From contig JAJCXZ010000048.1 of the NCBI GenBank assembly GCA_029263175.1, forward strand, positions 1 to 52,646: a stretch of DNA of 52,646 nucleotides. Direction: 5' to 3'. Shown one piece after another: positions 9,033 through 15,893 of the stretch. Positions within the stretch are counted from its first letter, which is position 1; each line of letters begins with the position of its first letter. The translations under genes were made by a program, and so were the position numbers. Under the pieces are notes generated by a model. That model was not told the DNA's origin and did not search any database. It worked only from the letters and a program-made list of their open reading frames with translations. This DNA comes from Acidimicrobiales bacterium. GTDB taxonomy: Bacteria > Actinomycetota > Acidimicrobiia > Acidimicrobiales > Aldehydirespiratoraceae.

Positions 9033-10114
9033 TGGCACTCGCCGACGACCTCAACCTTGCGCCGACATACAACCCGGAGACGCTCGGGCATACGGCCACC
9101 CCGGCTTCTGTCCGCACCAACATCCTTGATCCGGGTTTCGACCTGACGCTGCGGCCGATGCGTTACCCGCAGTTCTTCGAGATGTACAAGGACGCCATCA
9201 AGAACACGTGGACCGTCGAGGAGATCGACTTCTCCGATGACCTAACCGACCTCGACCGCAAGCTCATGCCGGCCGAGAAGCACATGATCAGCCGCCTGGT
9301 GGCGTTCTTCGCCACCGGCGACTCGATTGTGGCCAACAACCTCGTCCTCAACCTCTACGAGCACATCAACGCTCCTGAGGCCCGGATGTACCTGTCGCGC
9401 CAGCTCTACGAGGAAGCGTTGCACGTCCAGTTCTATTTGAACCTGCTCGACAACTACATCCCTGATCAGGACGAGCGGGCCGAGGCATTCGCCGCCATCG
9501 AGAACATTCCCTCCATCAAGGCGAAAGCCGAGTTCTGCTTCACGTGGATGAGTTCGGTTGGCAGCGGGCCGTTGCAGACCAGGGAGGACCGCAAGCGGTT
9601 CCTCATGAACCTGATCTGTTTCGCCGCCTGCATCGAGGGCATGTTTTTCTATGGCGCCTTCGCCTACGTTTACTTTTTGCGCTCGAAGGGTCTGCTCAAC
9701 GGCCTGGCGGCCGGCACCAACTGGGTGTTCCGCGATGAGTCGATGCACATGAACTTCGCCTTCGAAGTGATCGAAACGGTCCGGGCCGAAGAGCCCGACC
9801 TGTTCGACGAGGACTTCGGCCATCGTGTCACCGCCATGATCGAGGATTCCGTCGAAGCCGAGTTCCAGTTCGCCGAGGATCTCCTGGGCGAAGGCGTGCC
9901 TGGCATGTCCACCGGCGACACCCGGATCTACCTTCAGTTCGTGGCCGATCAGCGCCTCCAGCAGCTTGGCCTGCCCAAGCGCTACGGCTCCAGCAACCCG
10001 TTCAGCTTCATGGAGTTGCAAGACGTACAGGAGTTGTCCAACTTCTTCGAGCGCACCGTGTCGGCCTATCAGGTCGGTGTCGAAGGCGACGTCTCGTTCG
10101 ACGAGGACTTCTAG
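9032..10114 (+). CDS. nrdB: Ribonucleoside-diphosphate reductase, beta (radical) subunit
   Basis: 360 residues from ATG 9032, which overlaps the nrdA stop; an in-frame TTG six codons upstream inside nrdA is less likely. The ferritin-like fold carries the di-metal ligands D97, E128, H131, E202, E236 and H239. Y135 follows H131 at the spacing of the E. coli radical tyrosine (E-x-x-H-x-x-x-Y), so this is a tyrosyl-radical subunit and not one of the Tyr-less class Ic/Ie types. The C-terminus (VSFDEDF) is the acidic/aromatic tail that docks onto the alpha subunit. It is co-transcribed with nrdA and followed by a strong hairpin. Confidence 0.96.
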   Translation: MALADDLNLAPTYNPETLGHTATPASVRTNILDPGFDLTLRPMRYPQFFEMYKDAIKNTWTVEEIDFSDDLTDLDRKLMPAEKHMISRLVAFFATGDSIVANNLVLNLYEHINAPEARMYLSRQLYEEALHVQFYLNLLDNYIPDQDERAEAFAAIENIPSIKAKAEFCFTWMSSVGSGPLQTREDRKRFLMNLICFAACIEGMFFYGAFAYVYFLRSKGLLNGLAAGTNWVFRDESMHMNFAFEVIETVRAEEPDLFDEDFGHRVTAMIEDSVEAEFQFAEDLLGEGVPGMSTGDTRIYLQFVADQRLQQLGLPKRYGSSNPFSFMELQDVQELSNFFERTVSAYQVGVEGDVSFDEDF

Positions 10115-10159
10115 GTCCCAAGCTCGATCACCGCCCGCCTCACCAGCGGGTGACCCTCA

Positions 10160-10192
10160 AACGGCCGCTCTGTCATCGACAGGGCGGCCGTT
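10160..10192. terminator. Strong hairpin after nrdB
   Basis: AACGGCCGC-T-CTGTC pairs with GACAG-G-GCGGCCGTT around an ATC loop, 15 pairs counting one G-U. It lies between nrdB and the convergent methyltransferase-like gene and can serve both directions. The remainder of 10115-10258 holds nothing else I recognise. Confidence 0.7.
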
Positions 10193-10258
10193 CCGCGCCA
10201 ACGAAGATGCAGCACGTGCTCCGAGGGTGTGCTGCATCTCAAGCCGGCAGGGCCGGGC

Positions 10259-10726
10259 TCACAGCCAGCGCCGGGCCCGCGTGCAGTACTGGTCGTAGAC
10301 AACCCCGAACTTCGCCGACAGCATCCTTTCCTCAGGCTGAATCTGGAGTCGAGTCATCACCGCCACGAACAAGACTTCGCCAGCGACGAGTCCGACGAGC
10401 GTTCCGACTCCGAGCGACCACGCCGCGATCAACAGGGCCATACCCAGATACATCGGATTCCGGGTGAACCGATAGGGACCATTCGAGACCAACGCGGAGG
10501 CGCTCTCGATGTCGTGGGGATTCACCGTGGTGGAGGATTGCCGAAATGCGACCACTCCCGCCACTGCGATCGCGATACCTGCGACGCCGGCGATTGTTGC
10601 GACGATGTCGCTACCGCTGCCGGCGATCCACCACTCGTCGAGACTCAGCCTCGAAATCAGCCACGAGACCAGCATCGCCAGCATCATCCAGATCAGAGGA
10701 GGAACCGTGGTCTCGAGTCGCAACAT
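10259..10726 (-). CDS. Isoprenylcysteine carboxyl methyltransferase-like membrane protein
   Basis: 155 residues from ATG 10726. There are four to five hydrophobic segments, then the family signature: G-PYRFTRNPMYLG (about residues 84-97), further membrane segments, and a cytosolic E-E-RML...F...YDQYCTRARRWL tail. This matches the ICMT/phospholipid methyltransferase superfamily, which uses S-adenosylmethionine at the membrane. Bacterial members mostly have unknown substrates, since proteins are not prenylated there; lipids or quinones are likelier. It follows the next minus-strand membrane gene by about 20 nt, so co-expression is likely. Confidence 0.82.
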   Translation of the reverse strand: MLRLETTVPPLIWMMLAMLVSWLISRLSLDEWWIAGSGSDIVATIAGVAGIAIAVAGVVAFRQSSTTVNPHDIESASALVSNGPYRFTRNPMYLGMALLIAAWSLGVGTLVGLVAGEVLFVAVMTRLQIQPEERMLSAKFGVVYDQYCTRARRWL

Positions 10727-10747
10727 GTCGAGGGCGAGGTTACGGAA

Positions 10748-11275
10748 CTACCGCCGCGGACCCAACCAACGCACCGCCACGAGCGAGCCGATGAGGCCCC
10801 CGGTCGATGACAGCAACAGATCCCCGATCGTGTCGCCGTAGGTCAGAGACAAAGCTCCGGCGCCGCCGACCCCATCCTCGGAGACGAGCCACTCCATGAG
10901 CTCCCACCACACGATGGCGACGGCACCGAAGCCGTAGCCGAGGAGCACCGCGTCGCGCCGATCGGTGACATTGCGGAAACGGAACGCATGGAACGCCGCT
11001 ACGAGCAGGATCCAGTTGACCGCGTGCAGCACATCGTCGGTTTGCGGGTACTCGTCGTAGATCCCGAGCAGATTTCCGAGTGTGTCGAGGAGAAACGGCG
11101 CCGCCAGGAGGGCATCACCAACGTGGGCGTAGGGGCTCCAGTGCCGGCGCTTGCCAATGATCGGCACCAAGACAGCCGACGCGAGAAAGAGCGGAGCCCG
11201 AAACCCCATTGCCTTGCCCTCGAGCACAGCGAGAGGAACGGTGAGTGCAACGGCGAACGAGGCGAAGAGCGCCAC
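10748..11275 (-). CDS. Small integral membrane protein, YjdF/DUF2238-like
   Basis: 175 residues from a GTG at 11275; the frame stays open further upstream without an ATG, so the start is uncertain. About five membrane segments are visible, with conserved-looking motifs TDDVLHAVNWILL and WWELMEWL...YGDTIGDLLLSSTGG. The latter, an acidic D-x-x-x-D in a membrane helix, is typical of the DUF2238/YjdF group of unknown function. The gene is probably in one transcript with the selenoprotein gene upstream. Confidence 0.65.
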   Translation of the reverse strand: MALFASFAVALTVPLAVLEGKAMGFRAPLFLASAVLVPIIGKRRHWSPYAHVGDALLAAPFLLDTLGNLLGIYDEYPQTDDVLHAVNWILLVAAFHAFRFRNVTDRRDAVLLGYGFGAVAIVWWELMEWLVSEDGVGGAGALSLTYGDTIGDLLLSSTGGLIGSLVAVRWLGPRR

Positions 11276-11337
11276 CTTGACAGTGACATTGACCCGCCTT
11301 GCCCAGAGCGTGCGGTCGAGGTCGAGAACCCTGCTGG

Positions 11338-12336
11338 TCAGTAGCCCCGCACTCCGTGATAGGGCAGACCCGCGGCCTTCGCCTCGGTGTAGAGCACCAT
11401 GAAGTTCTCGCCGAATGGGTCCCTGCCCTGAAGCGGCAAGGAGGCCCGGCGAATGGTCCAGTCATGCGGTGCGAGCTCGCCGGCGCGGTCATAGTTGCGA
11501 GCCGCACCGTCGACATCGCCTCGATGGCGGAGCTCGTTGGCGATCCGGAAGTGCAAGCGAGCGAGCTCCTCATCGGGGCTGAGATCACCCACGGCGGAAC
11601 GGATCTCATCGTCGGAGAGTTCGGTGGCGCCGGTGCGCACCCAATCACGGATGCGGTCGTGCTGCCGGTCGGAATCGATGCCCGTGAAGTCGCGGTAGGC
11701 ATCGGTGCCCGCTGCGCTCCAATTCGGGTGCACGATCCGATCGTTCTCATTGATCATCAGCACAGTCGGCACGTTGGAGATCGCGTAGAGCTCGGTGACG
11801 AGATGATCGGCATCCATCAGCACGGGGAACGAGATGCCGTCGGCAAAGCCGCGAATGGCATCGGTGTTCTCATCGATCGCGACAGCGATCACCTGAAAGT
11901 CGGTGTGACCCTCGCCGTGAAGTTCATTCTGCAGTGCCTGCCACCCGGGCAGGTCATGGGCGCAACCTCACCAGCTGGAGAAGGCGACGAGCAATCGTTT
12001 CTTGCTTCGGTGATCCGACAACGCCATGAGGTCGCCGTTGATCGTCGGGAGCGAGAAGTCGGGGGCGACGAGGTTCTGCAGTGCCGAGCGGCGGCGACTG
12101 CGCGGTGCACCCACCGCGGTGATACCCGACTCGTCGGATACCGCTGGCCGGTCGAGAAGACCAGCGACGGCAACCAGATCTATGGCGGTTTCGCGGCCCA
12201 ACGAGGCGCGATCCCGCACAGGAACACACACCTCGTCTCGGCACAGCCCTTCCGGCTTCAACGACCAACCGATCAGGGAGGGGAGCTGATCCACGGTCGC
12301 GGTCGGCGAGTCGAACAGCAAGAGGTCGGTGTCCAT
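11338..12336 (-). CDS. Predicted selenoprotein, thioredoxin-fold redoxin (Sec123, in-frame TGA)
   Basis: 332 codons from ATG 12336 to the stop at 11338, interrupted by one in-frame TGA at 11970-11968 (codon 123). Both halves are in the same frame and form one thioredoxin-like protein. An APDFSLPT entry strand and the LLVAFSSW strand end precisely at the TGA, followed by GCAHDLPGWQ, and later by the cis-Pro loop NVPTVLMI (P190). The TGA therefore falls where redoxin/TlpA relatives carry the catalytic Cys (SWCGC-type), giving a U-G-C motif. A SECIS-like hairpin starts 14 nt after the TGA. The N-terminus has C-x4-C (LCRDEVC), and the C-terminal 80 residues are helical and TPR-like. Membrane signal is absent, so it is probably cytosolic. 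The alternative is a nonsense mutation exactly at the active site, which is less likely. Confidence 0.8.
11937..11953 (-). promoter_or_regulatory. Bacterial SECIS-like element
   Basis: On the minus strand, CCTGCC (11953-11948) pairs with GGCAGG (11942-11937) around the loop CGGGT. The loop begins 20 nt after the TGA codon and has G in its first two bases, as in the bacterial SECIS model (short stem, small G-containing apical loop about 16-37 nt from UGA). It overlaps coding sequence, as bacterial SECIS elements do. Confidence 0.65.
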
Positions 12337-12347
12337 AGAACGGGCTC

Positions 12348-12674
12348 TCAGTCGTTGCGGGGGAAACCCAGGTCAACCGACGAGCCGGCCGGGTCGGGCC
12401 AGCGGGAGGTGATGGCCTGGGCCTTTGTGTAGAAGCGGATTCCCTCGGGACCATACATGTGCGTGTCGCCGAGATTCCAGGCGCATTCGATGTTGTCGAG
12501 GCCACGAGCAACCTCGCCGAGGGCATCGGCGATGTCGACCTCCTCAACGGAGGCAAACACCATGCTGCCGGTCTGCTGGCCGGTGGTCGGGGTGTTGACC
12601 ACACCAGTGTTGCCAGAACTGCCGGCGACGGCCTGGCCGTTGATGAAGTGTCCGAGTTGGGTGATTTCGCTCAT
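12348..12674 (-). pseudogene. mmsA: Internally deleted methylmalonate-semialdehyde dehydrogenase remnant
   Basis: 108 residues remain in frame from ATG 12674, against about 500 in intact MmsA. The first about 48 residues (GHFINGQAV...GNTGVVNTPTTG) are the MmsA N-terminus. Residues about 48-68 (ALGEVARGLDNIECAWN) resemble the GE-x-RG-x-E-VEFACN helix of the NAD-binding domain. The last about 40 residues (GDTHMYGPEGIRFYTKAQ then TSRWPDP and DLGFPRND) are the MmsA C-terminus. The cofactor-binding core and catalytic Cys are missing, so it cannot be a dehydrogenase. The frame is intact, suggesting either recent in-frame deletions or retention of a short product. It lies 11 nt upstream of the selenoprotein start. 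Confidence 0.75.
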
Positions 12675-12739
12675 GATGCGTCTCTCGGTTTCGGTTGCGA
12701 GTTCAATTGTCGAGGTCCGGCCCTTGCCGCAAAGCTCGC

Positions 12740-14167
12740 CTACCAGTTGGCGGCGATGTATTGCGTTTCGCAGAACTCGAAGATGCCCTCGTGGGCGCCC
12801 TCACGACCGAGACCGCTCTGCTTCATGCCACCGAACGGCGCCGCCGGATCCGACATCGCCCCGCGGTTGATTCCCACCATGCCGGCGTGGATGCGCTCGC
12901 CGACCGACATGGCCCGAGCCACGTCACCCGAGAACACATAGCTGGCGAGACCGAGCTCGGTGTCGTTCGCCCAATCGATCACTGTGTCGGTGTCGGTGAA
13001 CGTGATGACAGGGGCAACCGGGCCGAAGATCTCCTCCTGGGCGATCGGCGACTCCATGGTGACGTCGCCGAGAACGGTCGGGGCATAGAAGAAGCCGGGC
13101 CCATCGATCGGCGAGCCACCGACCGCGGCGGTGGCACCCGCGGCAAGTGCGCCCCGAACGAGGCCGTCGATCGTCTCGATCGCCCCGGCGTTGATCATCG
13201 GGCCGCAGGTGACGCCCTCTTCGTCGCCGGGACCGACCTTCATGGCGCCCATGGCCGCAGCCAGGCGCCCGGTGAACTCGTCGGCCACGCCGGCCTCGAC
13301 GAACATGCGGTTGGCGGCCGTGCAGACCTCGGCGGAGTGACGCATCTTCGCTGTCATGGCGCCCTCGACCGCCAGGTCCATGTCGGCATCGTCGAACACG
13401 ATGAATGGCGCATTGCCACCGAGTTCCATGCCAGTCTTGAGTACACGATCGGCGCATCGCTTCAGGAGAATCCGGCCGACCTCGGTGGAGCCGGTGAAGG
13501 AGACCATGCGCGTGGCGCGGTGCTCGGTGGCGGCGTCGAACCACGAACCCGAGGACTGGGTGGGGACGACGTTGACGAGACCAGCAGGCACCCCGGCCCC
13601 TTCGAGAAGCTCGGCGACACGCAGCGCGGTGAGAGGCGTCTCCTTCGGCGGCTTGATGACGCAAGCGTTGCCGGCGGCAAGCGCCGGCGCGACCTTGCGG
13701 GTGATCATGGCGGCCGGGAAGTTCCACGGTGTGACCATCACGACGACGCCGACCGGCGGGTGATGAATGAGGATCTTGTGGGCACCGCTCGGCGCCGTCT
13801 TGATGACACCATCGATCCGCACTGCCTCTTCAGCGTTCCAGCGGAAGAACTCGGCGGCGTAGGCGATCTCGCCCTTGGCATCGGCCGTCGGCTTGCCATG
13901 TTCAGCGGTGATCAGAGCGGCAAGTTCATCGGTGTGGTCGATCAGGGTCTGCCAGCAGTTGCGAAGCACTTCACTACGGACTCTGGGAGCGGTGGCGGCC
14001 CAGCCCCGTTGCGCCAGATCGGCAGCATCGACTGCCGCGGTCGCGTCGCCAGGAGTGCCGGCGGCGACTTCGGCGATCACGTCGCCGGTGGCCGGGTTGA
14101 GGACCTCGATCCGGGTGCCGTCGCTGCCGTCGAGCCAGTTGCCACCGATGAGCATTTGCGTCTGCAT
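12740..14167 (-). CDS. NAD(P)-dependent succinate-semialdehyde-type aldehyde dehydrogenase
   Basis: 475 residues from ATG 14167, full length for the ALDH superfamily. Visible are the TPWNFP coenzyme motif (146-151), the IKPPKETPLTA lysine region (171-181), FTGSTEVG (224-231), catalytic general base E248 in ELGG and nucleophile C282 in EVCTAANR. The C-terminal PFGGMKQSGLGREG motif supports the GabD/succinate-semialdehyde or related group; the product would be a carboxylic acid such as succinate. The exact aldehyde is uncertain. The next gene downstream (65 nt) is the deleted mmsA relic, which may point to a decayed semialdehyde pathway. Confidence 0.88.
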   Translation of the reverse strand: MQTQMLIGGNWLDGSDGTRIEVLNPATGDVIAEVAAGTPGDATAAVDAADLAQRGWAATAPRVRSEVLRNCWQTLIDHTDELAALITAEHGKPTADAKGEIAYAAEFFRWNAEEAVRIDGVIKTAPSGAHKILIHHPPVGVVVMVTPWNFPAAMITRKVAPALAAGNACVIKPPKETPLTALRVAELLEGAGVPAGLVNVVPTQSSGSWFDAATEHRATRMVSFTGSTEVGRILLKRCADRVLKTGMELGGNAPFIVFDDADMDLAVEGAMTAKMRHSAEVCTAANRMFVEAGVADEFTGRLAAAMGAMKVGPGDEEGVTCGPMINAGAIETIDGLVRGALAAGATAAVGGSPIDGPGFFYAPTVLGDVTMESPIAQEEIFGPVAPVITFTDTDTVIDWANDTELGLASYVFSGDVARAMSVGERIHAGMVGINRGAMSDPAAPFGGMKQSGLGREGAHEGIFEFCETQYIAANW

Positions 14168-14265
14168 TGGGTCCTCAGAGATTTCTGTCGCGGTGGACGA
14201 ATCCTGGCATCGCCGACGACAGCCGACAACCTCGGCGGAGGTTCTTTCGTGACCAACCGGCCGGG

Positions 14266-15636
14266 TCAGGAGTCGATGTCGACCAGTTCTTCTGAGAGTG
14301 CCTGGGTCGTGACCACTCGACCCTTTCCTTGCCCTTTCGCGGCAAAGAGCGCGGCATCAGCGTCACGCAACATGTTGTTGAGGTCAAAGGCCTGGGCAGG
14401 GGCGACCGCGGCACCGACGCTCGCGCCGACTACGACTGCCTCGCCGTCGATGATCGAAGGCTCGCAGACACCGGCGACGATTCGTTGACCCACCGCCACG
14501 ATGTCGTTCGGGTCTTGCACGCTCGGCAGGAGAATGACGAACTCATCGCCGCCGATTCGAGCGACGATGTCGCCGCCGCGCACCGCGGCAAGGAGCCGAG
14601 CCGCCACGATCTTCAACACCTCGTCGCCGGCATGGTGCCCACTGCGATCGTTGACTTGTTTGAACCCATCGAGGTCGACGAAAAGAAGACCGATCTGGCG
14701 CTCGCGGTTCGGACGAATCTTGCGAGCAGCTCGTTCCAGGTGAGCCCTGTTGCACAGGCCTGTCAACGGATCGTGATGGGCAGCGTGGGTCAACCGCTGA
14801 ATTGTCGCGGATCCTCGACGTCGCCCGCCGACCAACATCACCACTCCCAATGCGGTGACGAGAGCGGAAAGTGCCGCAAAGACGAGCATCCCGAGCAGCG
14901 ACGAGCGGACCGTCGAGGACACCGCTTCGCTCTCGGCTGCGGCCGTGAATGTCACGAGCAGCTCACTGACTTCATCGAGCGATTCGGCATCTGCGCCGGC
15001 GTCCGTCTCCCAGCCGATCTCGACTTCGGGATCCAAGTGGGCAGCGCTGACTGCCTCTGCCGCGGCTGCGGCTCGAGTCGAGAGTTCAGCAGCTGAGGCA
15101 GTGATGTCCTGCTCGACCAGCATGCTGCGGAGGATCGATCGTTGATGTGTCGCAGCGGCCGAGCGGGCGGTCAGCAACTCAGTGGAGAACCAACTCGACA
15201 CCGACGCGAGAACCTCGCCGTTTGCGAATCGCAGATCGCCGGACATCTCGAGAGCGATCGCAGGGTCGAGGGCCTCGACCTCGTCATCCACCAGGTTCTG
15301 AAGATCGGTCAACACGTCCTCGTAGATCGAGGCGGTCGCCGAGTCGATCTCGAGCTGCCCGAGAAGTGTCTCGACCGATTCGATCTCGTCATCGACATCC
15401 TCGCGGATGTCCTCGATCGTGTCTTCATCTCGGAACTCGGGTACAAGATTGAGCACTGACGTCGCGAGCTCGTCGCCCACCTCCACCAACTCGATCGAGT
15501 CGATGGCCACCAGACGCCCCGTCTTCAGCTCGCCTTCATCGACCACCCGTATCACCATCACGACCAGGCCGACGACCGCCAGAACCATCACGAGGAGGAC
15601 AGCAGCGGCCATCGGGTTCGTGCGGCGAAAAGACAT
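14266..15636 (-). CDS. Membrane-bound diguanylate cyclase (GGDEF)
   Basis: 456 residues from ATG 15636. A first membrane helix (about 10-30), an extracytoplasmic helical sensor region (31-245), a second membrane helix (247-270) and a cytosolic GGDEF domain (about 285-445) follow in order. The domain starts HHDPLTGLCNRAHLER, has DLDGFKQVND, an intact GGDEF active site (362-366) and an intact inhibitory I-site RGGD (353-356) five residues before it. It should make c-di-GMP from two GTP under product inhibition, in response to an unknown external signal. No EAL domain is present. It is divergent from the SLH surface protein gene. Confidence 0.93.
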   Translation of the reverse strand: MSFRRTNPMAAAVLLVMVLAVVGLVVMVIRVVDEGELKTGRLVAIDSIELVEVGDELATSVLNLVPEFRDEDTIEDIREDVDDEIESVETLLGQLEIDSATASIYEDVLTDLQNLVDDEVEALDPAIALEMSGDLRFANGEVLASVSSWFSTELLTARSAAATHQRSILRSMLVEQDITASAAELSTRAAAAAEAVSAAHLDPEVEIGWETDAGADAESLDEVSELLVTFTAAAESEAVSSTVRSSLLGMLVFAALSALVTALGVVMLVGGRRRGSATIQRLTHAAHHDPLTGLCNRAHLERAARKIRPNRERQIGLLFVDLDGFKQVNDRSGHHAGDEVLKIVAARLLAAVRGGDIVARIGGDEFVILLPSVQDPNDIVAVGQRIVAGVCEPSIIDGEAVVVGASVGAAVAPAQAFDLNNMLRDADAALFAAKGQGKGRVVTTQALSEELVDIDS

Positions 15637-15825
15637 GGCCGACTATCGGCACTTGGACGCTGGATTCAAGCGTTCCTTGGACCGCGTGTTGCCCGGTCGA
15701 CCCGCGTGGCAGTAGCTTGTCGAAGACGAAGAATGACCACATAGAGTGATCGGAATCACCGAGTCATCCCACCGTGAGCTATTCCCGAAATACCACCCTG
15801 AGTCACCTTATGCCCACAATCAGCG

Positions 15826-15854
15826 TTGCATGCAGCAGCTAATTCGGGTAATAG
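15826..15854 (+). promoter_or_regulatory. Possible promoter for the SLH/Excalibur surface protein
   Basis: TTGCAT (15826-15831), a 17-bp spacer and TAATAG (15849-15854) are a fair sigma-70-like match, 39 nt before the start codon at 15894. The intergenic stretch 15637-15893 otherwise holds no feature I recognise. Confidence 0.35.
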
Positions 15855-15893
15855 TGGTGTCTTCTCGATAGTACGGCGAACAATGAGGGCGAA

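Noticed and set aside
11968-12336. Two separate short genes (122 and 184 residues) instead of one selenoprotein
   Set aside because: Both lie in the same frame, the split is a single TGA at the redox position, the second part has no ribosome site at its GTG, and neither half makes a complete thioredoxin fold.
14222-14236. Small hairpin GCCGA-CAACC-TCGGC downstream of the diguanylate cyclase
   Set aside because: Only 5 bp with no U-tract; such stems are frequent by chance at this GC content.
12695-14488. 597-residue plus-strand open frame over the aldehyde dehydrogenase
   Set aside because: Antisense shadow of a conserved enzyme with all catalytic residues on the other strand; composition is Gly/Arg/Asp-rich as expected for such shadows.
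15637-15893. c-di-GMP riboswitch between the diguanylate cyclase and the SLH protein
   Set aside because: No GEMM-type paired helices with tetraloop-receptor pattern could be traced in the 257 bp on either strand.
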